Shown here: one piece after another, positions 9,576 to 17,870 of the stretch | Layout of the letters: the number at the start of each line of letters is the position of its first letter | Position numbering within the stretch: position 1 is the first letter of the stretch | Assembly: GCA_026984915.1 (NCBI GenBank) | Contig: JALSRG010000081.1 | Span: 62,001-126,000, forward strand | DNA length: 64,000 bases | Source of the DNA: Marinosulfonomonas sp. | Lineage (GTDB): Bacteria > Pseudomonadota > Alphaproteobacteria > Rhodobacterales > Rhodobacteraceae | Direction: 5' to 3' | Made by a program: the position numbers and the translations under genes | The notes under the pieces: model-generated | The model's database searches: none | Told to the model about the DNA's origin: nothing | The model's input: the letters and a program-made list of their open reading frames with translations, nothing else

Positions 9576-9714
9576 TTTTTCCTCCCTGATACCAGAGGGC
9601 AACCGCAATTGCTGCAGGCTCTCCATGATGTACTTTAATGCGTTTTTGAATGGGAAAAAACTGGACCAAAGCACTATAAATAAGGGGCCATGCAGGTTTG
9701 TTTCACGCAGATTT

Positions 9715-10389
9715 TCACTTGGAACCGCTCTGCAGAACACGACGAACATCAGCAAGCGTTTCCTGCAGGTCACGTGTTGCGGCTGGCTGCGAAATGCTGT
9801 GGTCAAGCCGGATACTGGCAGGCGTTCCATCCAGCAGCAGAATACGGTCGGCCAGTTCTGCTGCGTCGCTCAAGCTATGGGTTACCAGAATGGTTTGAAA
9901 TTCGGATTCATTCAGTATTTTTCTGACCATGGCCCGCATGCGGTTGCCGGTTGCTTCATCCAAAGAGGCAAAAGCCTCATCCAGAATGAGAGTGTCGGGT
10001 TTGGCGGCAAGAGCACGCGCCAGAGCGACCCGGCGTTGTTGCCCCAGCGATAGCTGACGCGGAAAGGCCTGCTGCCGCTCTTTCAACTCCACGCGTTCCA
10101 ATGCGTGCTCGGCCACCTGTTTGGTGCAGCCCGCAGCAATCAGGATATTGTCCAGAACACTGCGCCAGGGCAGCAATGTCGGTTCCTGAAAAACCATTGC
10201 AACCTTTCCAGTCCCGGCGACCGCCCCGCTAAAGTTCCGGTCCAGCCCGGCAATTATCCGCATCAGGGTGGATTTGCCGATTCCCGAAGGCCCGGTGAGT
10301 GCAAGGACTTCACCTCTCTCCAACGTCAGAGAGATCGGGCCAAGCACCTGCCTGTCACCAAAGGATTTTTCCAGGATTTCAGCTTTCAT
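9715..10389 (-). CDS. ABC transporter ATP-binding protein, NitT/TauT type
   Basis: 224 residues. Walker A is [12 protein letters not shown], the signature is [14 protein letters not shown] (Leu-Ser-Leu-Gly-Gln instead of LSGGQ), Walker B is [12 protein letters not shown] and the switch His is in [11 protein letters not shown]. The protein is somewhat short for SsuB/TauB-type ATPases. Its start overlaps the end of the permease gene by 11 bases, giving a three-gene operon (binding protein, permease, ATPase) transcribed towards gfa. The substrate is not determined by sequence. The position inside a XoxF island suggests a ligand needed for methanol oxidation, such as a metal complex, PQQ or a C1/sulfonate compound. 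Confidence 0.88.
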   Translation of the reverse strand: MKAEILEKSFGDRQVLGPISLTLERGEVLALTGPSGIGKSTLMRIIAGLDRNFSGAVAGTGKVAMVFQEPTLLPWRSVLDNILIAAGCTKQVAEHALERVELKERQQAFPRQLSLGQQRRVALARALAAKPDTLILDEAFASLDEATGNRMRAMVRKILNESEFQTILVTHSLSDAAELADRILLLDGTPASIRLDHSISQPAATRDLQETLADVRRVLQSGSK

Positions 10390-11179
10390 TCAGGCGCCAT
10401 CCAGAGGCCGATTTTTCCCAAGGCTGCACGATCAGGTATTCAATCGCAAGCATGATGGCAACAAAGCTCAGGGCATATGCCAGAATATGGCCAACCTCAA
10501 ACAACTGAAAATACAAATGGATCTGGAACCCGACGCCATTGCTGCGCCCCAGAAACTCAACCACCAGAACGATCTTCCAGATCAAGGCGAAACCGGTTCT
10601 TCCGGCCGCTGCAAAATGCGGCGCAAGCTGAGGTAAAATAACGTGGCGCCATGCGGATGAACGCGGCATGCGAAAAACCTGCGTCATATCGTTGAGTGCC
10701 GGGTCAAGCGAACGCGCGCCTTCGCGCATCATTACGGCGATCATTGGTATCTTGTTCAGGGCAACGGCCGTCACGGCGGCGGCTTCCGTCAGGCCGATCC
10801 AGAGATAGCACAATACGATAATGACGAGGGCCGGCAGATTCAGAAAGATGATCAGCCAGGGGTTGGCCCAGGCGTTGAAGGCTTGATTGCGTCCGGCCAC
10901 GATCCCCAACAGGCTGCCTATGCTCATGGCCAGAAAAAATGCGGCAATGACACGAAGCAGGGTGGCCAGAAGATGCCTTCCCAGTTCACCGGTTCGGGCT
11001 TCCAGCCAAAAAATACGCGCCACTTCGGTTGGTGGGGGCAACAGGCTGCTGTCGTTAATATAGCGGGACAGGGCCACCCACATCAGCAGGAACACGCCAA
11101 ATGATAGCAGACCTCTTACAAGGTTTGATCTGCTAGCTGCCCGGTGTGTAGAAGGTGCCATCTGGGAGTGATTTCGCAT
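10379..11179 (-). CDS. ABC transporter permease, NitT/TauT type
   Basis: About 266 residues with six predicted helices and the EAA loop (ALNDMTQVFRMPRSSAWRHVILPQLAP), typical of SsuC/TauC-like BPD_transp_1 permeases. The exact start is uncertain. GTG at 11200, TTG at 11188 (GGAG 6 bases upstream), ATG at 11179 and ATG at 11161 are all in frame and all overlap the preceding binding-protein gene; I list 11179. It works with the flanking ATPase and binding protein. Confidence 0.85.
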   Translation of the reverse strand: MRNHSQMAPSTHRAASRSNLVRGLLSFGVFLLMWVALSRYINDSSLLPPPTEVARIFWLEARTGELGRHLLATLLRVIAAFFLAMSIGSLLGIVAGRNQAFNAWANPWLIIFLNLPALVIIVLCYLWIGLTEAAAVTAVALNKIPMIAVMMREGARSLDPALNDMTQVFRMPRSSAWRHVILPQLAPHFAAAGRTGFALIWKIVLVVEFLGRSNGVGFQIHLYFQLFEVGHILAYALSFVAIMLAIEYLIVQPWEKSASGWRLNES

Positions 11180-12101
11180 TGCCGACAAGTTTTTCTCCAC
11201 CCAGTTCTGCCATCAATGCCAGGAATTTTGAAGCTGCTTCCAGATCAACCGGTTTTTGTTCGGGGATTCCAGCCCGGAAACCGGCTTTCAGTGCTTCAAA
11301 AGCGGCATCGCTTTTTGCCTTCATGAACGGGCGCAAACGATCCCATTCCGCATCATCCGTGGCCAGTTTGTCTTTGGCCATTCGAGAGGCCGCGGCAAAC
11401 CCTGCCACCAGATCAGGATGGTTACGTGCGAATTCACCCTTGACCACATAGCCCAGCAACGGTGTTTCCGGGTCCAGACCCAGCGCTTGTGCTGCCTCTG
11501 ACACGGAAACAAGTTCGCGAAACCCCTTGGCTTTCATCTTGGCCAGAAAGTGCCAGAAATTTATGGTTCCCTGCAATTCGCCTTGCAATGCCTTCTTGAA
11601 TATGAGTGGTGGCGCGCCAAATACCTGTTCAGTATTGGTTTTCAGGTCGAACCCTTCGCTTTTCATTGCATAGGCCTGCAGGATCAGCCAGCTTTTATCA
11701 AGCGGGCCACCGGCTATTCCAATTTTTGTGCCTTTCAGATCTGAAAGTTTTTGCGCCGGGCTGTCTGCCGGAACCATCAGGCTGCCGACCGACTTTGAAT
11801 ACGGAATGAAGACAAAATCTTTTCCGGCTGCCCGCTGTCGGGCCACCCAAATCCAATCGGAAACGATGATATCGGCCTCACCACCCTGAAAGGCAATCTT
11901 GGCAGCCGGTCCACCGGCCATGCCCATCACCTCCATTGTAAACCCGTTGGCCTTGTCAAAACCATTGTGTTGTATGGTGTTCAGTTCCCAGTTGACGGTG
12001 CCAAATTTCAGAACCGCCAGTTTCAGCGTTTCAGCCGAACTGGTAACTGTCGCGGCTACTATCAGCAGAAAAGATGCAAGAATCGCGGAAATATGGCGCA
12101 T
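11133..12101 (-). CDS. periplasmic substrate-binding protein of NitT/TauT-type ABC importer
   Basis: 322 residues with a clear signal peptide (MRHISAILASFLLIVAATVTSSA). The mature part has the SsuA/THI5-like fold pattern: LKFGTVNWELNTIQHNG, GGPAAKIAFQGGEADIIVSDW, LKGTKIGIAGGPLDKSW and TINFWHFLAKMKAKGF. In sulfonate, nitrate and pyrimidine systems this fold captures small anions or heterocycles. The ligand here is unknown. It is divergent from the response-regulator gene at 12350, with 248 bases between, a likely site for shared control. Confidence 0.86.
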   Translation of the reverse strand: MRHISAILASFLLIVAATVTSSAETLKLAVLKFGTVNWELNTIQHNGFDKANGFTMEVMGMAGGPAAKIAFQGGEADIIVSDWIWVARQRAAGKDFVFIPYSKSVGSLMVPADSPAQKLSDLKGTKIGIAGGPLDKSWLILQAYAMKSEGFDLKTNTEQVFGAPPLIFKKALQGELQGTINFWHFLAKMKAKGFRELVSVSEAAQALGLDPETPLLGYVVKGEFARNHPDLVAGFAAASRMAKDKLATDDAEWDRLRPFMKAKSDAAFEALKAGFRAGIPEQKPVDLEAASKFLALMAELGGEKLVGNAKSLPDGTFYTPGS

Positions 12102-12349
12102 GGCCCGGCCTCCAGGTTAGTATTCTGCCGCAAGCCTAACGAGGCTGGAAAAAAGTACAAATAAGACCTATGGGCAATCGCCCTGAAGGTTGTGATATGG
12201 TCAGTTAAGCAGAAGGCTTGAAACTTGTTGATGTATAATACCATCGCTTCTCTGGTGGGACGCTGTACTGGGAAAGCGTAAAGAGTGAACAATCGGGCTT
12301 CCGGGATCAAGGTATTGGGACCTGAAGGCAGATAGGAGAATAGTCGGAA
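12102..12349. promoter_or_regulatory. divergent intergenic region between ABC importer and response regulator
   Basis: 248 bases between the start of the importer operon (minus) and the response regulator (plus). It contains TATAAT at about 12225-12230 but no convincing -35 hexamer at the right distance. No gene is visible in it. It must hold the promoters for both directions. A GGAGAA site precedes the regulator start. Confidence 0.45.
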
Positions 12350-13042
12350 ATGACCGATGCGGGTCGCAAAGAAGATTTTACCAAAAGCATTCGCTCGGTT
12401 CTGGTCGTCGATGATCATCCCCTGTTTTGCGAGGCTCTTTCAGCGACGTTGGAAAGCATTCTGGATCTGAACAACATTCAAACGGCAAACTCGCTGACCA
12501 ACGCTCTTGACCTTCTGAATGGGGGGCTTGAGGTTGATGCTGTGGTACTGGATCTGAACCTGCCGGACGTATCCGGTGTCGACGGTTTGTTACGTTTGCG
12601 TGCCCAAACCCCCAAAACCCCGGTTGTCGTGGTTTCGGCCCTGGGGGACAACCGTGTCATCACGGCCGTTATCGCTTCTGGTGCCGCTGGGTTCATCCGC
12701 AAGGATGCTCCAAGGGATGTTCTGGAAAATGCCTTTCGTAAAGTCTGGGCAGGAGAAACCTATTTTCCGGAGGACTATATCCGACCGTCCGGCGAAGAAG
12801 GTGCTGCGGATGAAACCGAGCAGATCGTAGAACGCCTTTCCAGTCTGACGCCGCAACAGGTCACAATCCTGAAACTGGTTTGTGAAGGCAAGCTGAACAA
12901 ACAGATTGCTTACGATCTGTCGATTGCCGAAACCACTGTAAAGGCCCATATAACCGCGATTTTGCGCAAACTCGGGGTACACAGCCGGACACAGGCGGCA
13001 CTTTTGGCCAAGGAGGCACAGTTTTCAGCTTTGTTGAAATGA
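12350..13042 (+). CDS. LuxR/NarL-family two-component response regulator (FlhR/RfdR-like)
   Basis: 230 residues. The receiver domain (about 16-135) has the acidic pair in VVDDHPLF, phospho-acceptor Asp68 (VVLDLNLPD), Ser in VVVSALGD and Lys in FIRKDAP. A LuxR-type helix-turn-helix (about 165-225; LTPQQVTILKLVCEGKLNKQIA ... ETTVKAHITAILRKLGVHSR) follows. NarL-type regulators with a partner kinase control formaldehyde and methanol oxidation in Paracoccus (FlhRS) and Rhodobacter (RfdRS); the position beside a FIST protein, a kinase and the flhA/xoxF genes makes the same job likely here. This is an inference from context. Confidence 0.9.
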   Translation: MTDAGRKEDFTKSIRSVLVVDDHPLFCEALSATLESILDLNNIQTANSLTNALDLLNGGLEVDAVVLDLNLPDVSGVDGLLRLRAQTPKTPVVVVSALGDNRVITAVIASGAAGFIRKDAPRDVLENAFRKVWAGETYFPEDYIRPSGEEGAADETEQIVERLSSLTPQQVTILKLVCEGKLNKQIAYDLSIAETTVKAHITAILRKLGVHSRTQAALLAKEAQFSALLK

Positions 13043-13102
13043 GGGGGCGTGTGAAGTAGACTTGTGGGGTTGCATGTCTTGTCTGCCAGGTGGGGAAAAT
13101 AG

Positions 13103-14281
13103 TTGGAAGCGGTTGCCGATAACAGGCCAAACAAGCTGACCGAAGGTGATGCAATCCGTATTGGTGCCTCTAGCAAAACGGATTCCGGTCAGGCAATTGA
13201 GGAAATCCAGGATGCGATTTGGCAACCGGATATTGCCTTTGTCATATTGTTTGTTTCCCCGGAATTTGACCATGATCAGCTTTCCCAGGCATTAAGTTGC
13301 GCCTTTCCGGATGTCCCGGTTCTTGGATGTACCACAGCGGGCGAGATCACCCCGGACGGCTATGCCGAAGGGGCGATTGCAGCGGTTTCTTTTTCTCGCC
13401 GGCATTTTTCGGTCTGCAACCGTTTGCTGGACCAGATCAGTACAAAGGGGATCGGTGAAATCTCCGAGATCGCCCAAAGCATGGTTGCGGAAATCGAATC
13501 AAAGCCAGGCTGGAAAAAACTGGCGTTGCTTTTTGCGGATGGAATTTCTCTCTGTGAAGATGCGGTTGTTGCCGCACTTGATGCGGCCCTTGCACCAATT
13601 CCGCTTTTTGGCGGATCAGCCGGCGATGGTATGTGTTTTCAGGAAACCTTTGTTATCCGCAACGGCGTTTTCCACTCGGATGCCGCGTTGTTGATTCTGG
13701 TCGAAACCGATTACCGGTTTGTCGAAGTCACCTTTGACCATTTTCTGCCAACGCAAAAACAGATGGTTGTCACGGATGCCAAGCCTTCCGAACGGGTTGT
13801 CTGTGAAATAAACGGCGAACCCGCAGCCGAAGAATATGCGCGCATTATCGGATATCCCAAGAAACAGCTTGGTCCTTTCCTGTTTGCCTCGTTCCCGACG
13901 CTGGTACGTGCCGGCGGGCGAAACCATGTGCGTGCAATCCAGTCCGTTATCGGTGAGACCTGTCTGAAATTCTTGTCGGCCATTGATGTGGGGCTGGTTC
14001 TGACAATCGGAGAAGCTCAGGATATTCACGGTGAAATGAAGAAGCAGTTTCATCAGCTGACCCAGGAAAACGGCAAGCCGACATTGGTGCTTGGGTTCGA
14101 TTGCATCTTGCGCAAGATCGAAATTGTGACCATCGGAGAAAAGCAGCGAATCTCGCAGATTTTCAAAGATAACAATGTCGTCGGTTTCAGCACTTACGGC
14201 GAGCAACACAATGGCATGCATGTCAATCAAACCTTTGTTGGTGTTGCCTTTTTCCAACCGCAAACGGGCCGGACATGCTGA
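13103..14281 (+). CDS. FIST-domain sensory protein
   Basis: 392 residues. It shows the FIST N domain (FVILFVSPEFDHDQLSQAL, PVLGCTTAGEITPDGYAEGAI, KLALLFADGISLCEDAVV, PLFGGSAGDGMCF) and FIST C domain (EINGEPAAEEYARIIG, LGFDCILRK, VGFSTYGEQHNGMHVNQTFVG). FIST domains are predicted to bind small ligands and are often encoded beside histidine kinases. The start must be the TTG at 13103 (GGGGA 6-7 bases upstream), since no suitable ATG or GTG exists nearby. Its stop overlaps the kinase start by 7 bases, so sensor and kinase are translationally coupled and probably act together. It has no signal peptide and should be cytoplasmic. Confidence 0.9.
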   Translation: MEAVADNRPNKLTEGDAIRIGASSKTDSGQAIEEIQDAIWQPDIAFVILFVSPEFDHDQLSQALSCAFPDVPVLGCTTAGEITPDGYAEGAIAAVSFSRRHFSVCNRLLDQISTKGIGEISEIAQSMVAEIESKPGWKKLALLFADGISLCEDAVVAALDAALAPIPLFGGSAGDGMCFQETFVIRNGVFHSDAALLILVETDYRFVEVTFDHFLPTQKQMVVTDAKPSERVVCEINGEPAAEEYARIIGYPKKQLGPFLFASFPTLVRAGGRNHVRAIQSVIGETCLKFLSAIDVGLVLTIGEAQDIHGEMKKQFHQLTQENGKPTLVLGFDCILRKIEIVTIGEKQRISQIFKDNNVVGFSTYGEQHNGMHVNQTFVGVAFFQPQTGRTC

Positions 14282-16527
14282 TCAACCCGGAAGATTCGCT
14301 CGAACGTCAGGTAGAAAAACTGCAAAAGATTGTGCGGTCCCTGATGCAGCGGGTCGAGCAAAGCAGCGAGATGGGCGCAACGCCCTATGCCTTGTTTCAA
14401 ACCGCGATCAATCTTGAAAACCGGGTCAACCTTCGTACGGCCGACCTTCAGAATGCGCTGGACGATCTGAGCCATACCCATGAAGAACTGTCGCGGGCCT
14501 TGGCAGATGCCGAATCTTCGCGCCAGAATCTGCTTGATGCCCTTGAGGCGATGAGCGAAGGCTTTGCCCTGTTCTCTGATGACGCTCTGGTGATCTGCAA
14601 TGAAAGGTTCCGCCGGCTGCTGCCGGATGTTGCCGACAAGATTGTCGAGGGAATGAGTTTTGACGAATACACCCGGGTTGTTTCCCAGAGTTCCGGTCTG
14701 GAACTGGAGGAAGGCCAGGACAGAACGGAATGGCAGGCGTTTCGCAGGCGGCAGCACGGACGCAGGCGCGCGACATTTGTGGTCCGCCTGAAGGGGGATC
14801 GTTGGATTCAGGTGTCTGACCGTTCCATGTCCAAAGGACGTGCCGCCATTGTGCATACGGATATTACCGAGATGGTGCGCGAACAGCGCCTGCAACGGGA
14901 CCAGATACTCGATCGTCAGGCGCGTCTGGCGCGGGCAACCATTGACCATATGAGCCAGGGTGTCTGCACCTTTGACGCAGATCACAGGCTGGTGACAAGC
15001 AACAGCCGTTTTCACGAATTGCTTTCTCTGCCGGTCCGGCTGGCGCAGGACGGGGCCAGGCTGGAGGAGATTCTGCGTTATCTCGATGATGATATTCTGG
15101 AAAGCAACACGCTCATCCGCAAGCTTTTACCTTGGATCAGAAACGCAGACCGGCGCACAACTCTGAAACTTGATGTGTGCCGGTCCGACGGTATCATTCT
15201 GACAGCCAGTTTTCGCAAGCTGCCGGATGCAGGGTTTGTGGCCAGCTTTACAGATGTAACCGCCGAACGTCAGGCGGCCGAAGCCTTGGCGCGGTCAAAG
15301 GCAACGCTTGAATTGCGAGTTGCCGAGCGCACTTCGGCATTGACCAAGGTCAATAGCCAACTGGTTCGAAAATCACGAGAACAGGAACGGGCCGAACTGG
15401 AAATGCGTGCAGCCAAAGAAGCCGCCGAAGCCGCCAATCTCTCCAAGACCCGGTTTCTGGCCGCGGCCAGTCATGATTTGTTGCAACCGCTGAATGCTGC
15501 CAAACTGTTCTTGTCAAATCTGCAGGATACGCGCCTCGACAACAAGCAGGTTGAAACGATCAGCAGTCTGAGCCGGTCCTTCAATTCTTTGGAATCCATC
15601 CTGAATGCATTGCTCGATATTTCGCGTCTGGATGCGTCAGGGGCGGAGTTTTCTGTCAAGCCCCTGCGCCTGAATTCGGTTTTCGCGGCTTTGAAGGAGG
15701 AGTTTGAGCAACTGGCTGTCAGCAAGGGGATAACACTGAAAGTCATGCAAACCAGCGCCGTGGTGAATAGTGATGCAACCTATTTGCAGAGAATCATTCG
15801 CAACCTTCTTTCCAATGCAATAAAATACACTGACAGCGGCAAGGTGTTGCTTGGCTGCCGCCGAAAAGACAAAAAGGTCGCCATCTGCGTTCTGGATACG
15901 GGGCCGGGAATAGCCAAGAAAGATCAGAAAAGGATATTCGAGGAGTTTTTGCGCCTTGGTAATGACAACCATGATCAGGGCATGGGGCTTGGCTTGTCAT
16001 TTGTCGAACGCGCCTGCCGCCAGCTTGGGCATGATCTGAAGTTGCTGTCAAAACCTGGCGCCGGTTCCCAATTTCAGGTCAGTTTGGAATGTTCACGCCT
16101 GGCGCCTCTGGAAAATCGGATTGAGTTCGAAGAACAAGCTGCTGAACACCCCGAAGAAATGGATGTGCTGGCGGCATTGGTGGAAAATGACAGGGAAGTC
16201 CTTTCGGCGATGGTTGGCACACTTGAAAAGTGGGGTGTTAGCGTCATGCCGGCCAAATCAACCAGCGAACTGATGGCACTTGTAGAAGAATTGGGTGTCC
16301 CGCCGGATGTTATCATTGCCGATTATCATCTGAACGGAGAGGATACCGGCCTTCACAGCATAGATTTGCTGCGGCGCAGGTCTGGCACGCGAATTCCGGG
16401 GATTCTGGTCACTGCGGACCGTGGCCATCAATTGCGCCGTGCCGCAAAGGAAATGGGGGTGGATATTCTGACGAAACCTCTGAAGCCACAGGCTTTGCGG
16501 GCCTTGTTGAACTGGACTTTGCAATAG
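14275..16527 (+). CDS. hybrid sensor histidine kinase (NahK/FlhS-like)
   Basis: 750 residues with no obvious membrane helix. Order: N-terminal coiled coil (VEKLQKIVRSLMQRVEQ), two PAS-like domains (about 85-200 and 220-335), coiled coil, HisKA domain with phospho-His400 (AASHDLLQPLNAAK), HATPase with N box (NLLSNAIKYTDSG) and G boxes (LDTGPGIAKKD, GMGLGLSF), then a C-terminal receiver with Asp683 (VIIADYHLN) and Lys in LTKPLKP. It is coupled to the FIST gene and should phosphorylate the LuxR-type regulator upstream. Soluble PAS kinases paired with FIST proteins are seen near PQQ-alcohol-dehydrogenase genes in other bacteria. Confidence 0.92.
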   Translation: MLINPEDSLERQVEKLQKIVRSLMQRVEQSSEMGATPYALFQTAINLENRVNLRTADLQNALDDLSHTHEELSRALADAESSRQNLLDALEAMSEGFALFSDDALVICNERFRRLLPDVADKIVEGMSFDEYTRVVSQSSGLELEEGQDRTEWQAFRRRQHGRRRATFVVRLKGDRWIQVSDRSMSKGRAAIVHTDITEMVREQRLQRDQILDRQARLARATIDHMSQGVCTFDADHRLVTSNSRFHELLSLPVRLAQDGARLEEILRYLDDDILESNTLIRKLLPWIRNADRRTTLKLDVCRSDGIILTASFRKLPDAGFVASFTDVTAERQAAEALARSKATLELRVAERTSALTKVNSQLVRKSREQERAELEMRAAKEAAEAANLSKTRFLAAASHDLLQPLNAAKLFLSNLQDTRLDNKQVETISSLSRSFNSLESILNALLDISRLDASGAEFSVKPLRLNSVFAALKEEFEQLAVSKGITLKVMQTSAVVNSDATYLQRIIRNLLSNAIKYTDSGKVLLGCRRKDKKVAICVLDTGPGIAKKDQKRIFEEFLRLGNDNHDQGMGLGLSFVERACRQLGHDLKLLSKPGAGSQFQVSLECSRLAPLENRIEFEEQAAEHPEEMDVLAALVENDREVLSAMVGTLEKWGVSVMPAKSTSELMALVEELGVPPDVIIADYHLNGEDTGLHSIDLLRRRSGTRIPGILVTADRGHQLRRAAKEMGVDILTKPLKPQALRALLNWTLQ

Positions 16528-16631
16528 CGCTTTCTGCGCACGAACGCAGGGGGCCTAGACCAATTGCCGATACAGAAAAAGCCGTAAAAGGGTTACGGAA
16601 AATGAAGGTTCAGAAAGATTGGAGATGTGGA

Positions 16632-17300
16632 ATGCTCTCTCTCTCAAGATTGTTTGCCCGGATTGCCCTGATTGCGGCTCTGGCGGGGGCGACCAGCAGT
16701 AACGCCAGCCCTGCGACCGACCTTGTCTTTTCGGCAGAGGCTCTCAACAACATACCGGCCAGATCGGAAGTTACCTATTTGCACGAACGCTCCGGTACAG
16801 GAGAAAAGCTGTTTCATCCGGTAAACGGCACCGCCTCGCTTAGGTTGCAGCCAGGGTCCGACGGAAACCAAGTGATCCTGACAATGCGGGAAGACGGCAA
16901 ACTCCGCAGTCAGACACCCTTTCCAGCCGATGTTGGCAACCCGCTGGTCATGGCATTTCTGGAATACACCCTGCGCTCCATGGCCCAATCAACAGGTGGC
17001 AGCCCGTTCTATCTGCGCAACCGGATAAAGGACTCTCTCAGGTCTGGGGGGACGGTGGAAAATGTGACGGTCAAGATCAACGGTGAGGATATCAAGGCCC
17101 AGGACGTGGTTTTCCGCCCGTTCATGCAGGATCCGAACGCGCCGAAGATGGGCGATTTTGCCAGGCTGGAGTTGCATTTCGTTGTGGCGCAATCGGTTCC
17201 GGGCGGATTTGTCCGGTTTCAGGCCGCCACACCTGACAAGGATGGCAAGCGCCTGTATCGTGAGGTCATCGAATACGCAACCTTGTCCAGACAGGAGTAG
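16632..17300 (+). CDS. secreted protein of unknown function, XoxF-island associated
   Basis: 222 residues with a clean signal peptide (MLSLSRLFARIALIAALAGA, cleavage near SNASPA). The mature part is beta-rich (LVFSAEALNNIPARSEVTYL, GTASLRLQPGSDGNQVILTM) and resembles lipid-carrier-like beta-sandwich or barrel proteins only in overall character; I do not recognise the family. I chose the ATG at 16632 because GGAG lies 7 bases upstream and it yields a proper signal peptide; an ATG at 16602 adds ten atypical residues. It is followed 3 bases later by the small Cys protein and sits downstream of the kinase. Confidence 0.75.
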   Translation: MLSLSRLFARIALIAALAGATSSNASPATDLVFSAEALNNIPARSEVTYLHERSGTGEKLFHPVNGTASLRLQPGSDGNQVILTMREDGKLRSQTPFPADVGNPLVMAFLEYTLRSMAQSTGGSPFYLRNRIKDSLRSGGTVENVTVKINGEDIKAQDVVFRPFMQDPNAPKMGDFARLELHFVVAQSVPGGFVRFQAATPDKDGKRLYREVIEYATLSRQE

Positions 17301-17303
17301 GCC

Positions 17304-17666
17304 GTGAAACACCTGAACCGATTTCTTGCAGCAGCAATTGCCGCCGGGCTTGTGAACGTCGCGCCGGTCATGGCGCAGAACGTTCTCAATCTCAGTGACT
17401 ATCCGACCGAGGCGCGGGCTGACTACGTGTTTGCCTGTATGGCGGTCAATGGTATGAACCGCCGATCGCTTTCACGCTGCTCCTGTTCGATTGATGTGAT
17501 CGCAAGCATCCTGACATATGATGATTATGTCAGTGCCGAGACGGTTCTTTCCATGCGGCAGGTCGGGGGCGAAAATACCGGAATGTTTCGCGATTCAGCC
17601 ATGGCAAAAGGCGCGGTGGCTGATCTGCGCCGCGCGCAGGCCGAGGCCGAAATCCGCTGTTTCTGA
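17304..17666 (+). CDS. small secreted cysteine-containing protein, unknown function
   Basis: 120 residues with a signal peptide (MKHLNRFLAAAIAAGLVNVA, cleavage after VMA). The mature part contains four cysteines: Cys45, the close pair Cys59-Ser-Cys61 (RCSCSIDVIAS) and the penultimate Cys119. Starts at GTG 17304 with AGGAG 6 bases upstream, three bases after the preceding gene. I do not recognise the family. The pattern suggests two disulfides or a metal site in the periplasm, as for other quinoprotein helpers. Confidence 0.72.
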   Translation: MKHLNRFLAAAIAAGLVNVAPVMAQNVLNLSDYPTEARADYVFACMAVNGMNRRSLSRCSCSIDVIASILTYDDYVSAETVLSMRQVGGENTGMFRDSAMAKGAVADLRRAQAEAEIRCF

Positions 17667-17684
17667 CAGAATGATAGAATAGCG

Positions 17685-17710
17685 CGGGCAACAGGCGCCT
17701 CTGTCGCCCG
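17685..17710 (+). terminator. stem-loop after the regulator/secreted-protein operon
   Basis: CGGGC (17685-17689) pairs with GCCCG (17706-17710) and ACAG (17691-17694) with CTGT (17701-17704), with one mismatch between the two stems and a six-base loop. It begins 18 bases after the plus-strand stop. There is no strong T-run, so it may be a Rho-dependent or weak intrinsic terminator. Confidence 0.5.
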
Positions 17711-17826
17711 GATTTGCCGGCGCCACGCCAGTTGTCGCACCGAATCAGCATCAGGCTGGAAACAGGGCGTTGCGCCTTCCGGAAAAGCATCGCCCCGAGC
17801 CCATGAAATCAATCACTTGGGCGAAA

Positions 17827-17846
17827 ATGTTTCGCGCGCGAAACAT
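17827..17846 (-). terminator. 20-base perfect palindrome, likely terminator of the minus-strand carrier gene
   Basis: A perfect 20-base palindrome (ATGTTTCGCG and its reverse complement). On the minus strand it lies about 25 bases after the stop of the SoxYZ-like carrier and is followed by TTTTCG, which fits an intrinsic terminator. On the plus strand it is followed by CTGAAAAA. Confidence 0.6.
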
Positions 17847-17870
17847 CTGAAAAACAGGCTTGCAGAAGCA

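Noticed and set aside
12225-12230. TATAAT as a mapped promoter of the response regulator
   Set aside because: No -35-like hexamer at 16-18 bases upstream; kept only as a note on the intergenic region.
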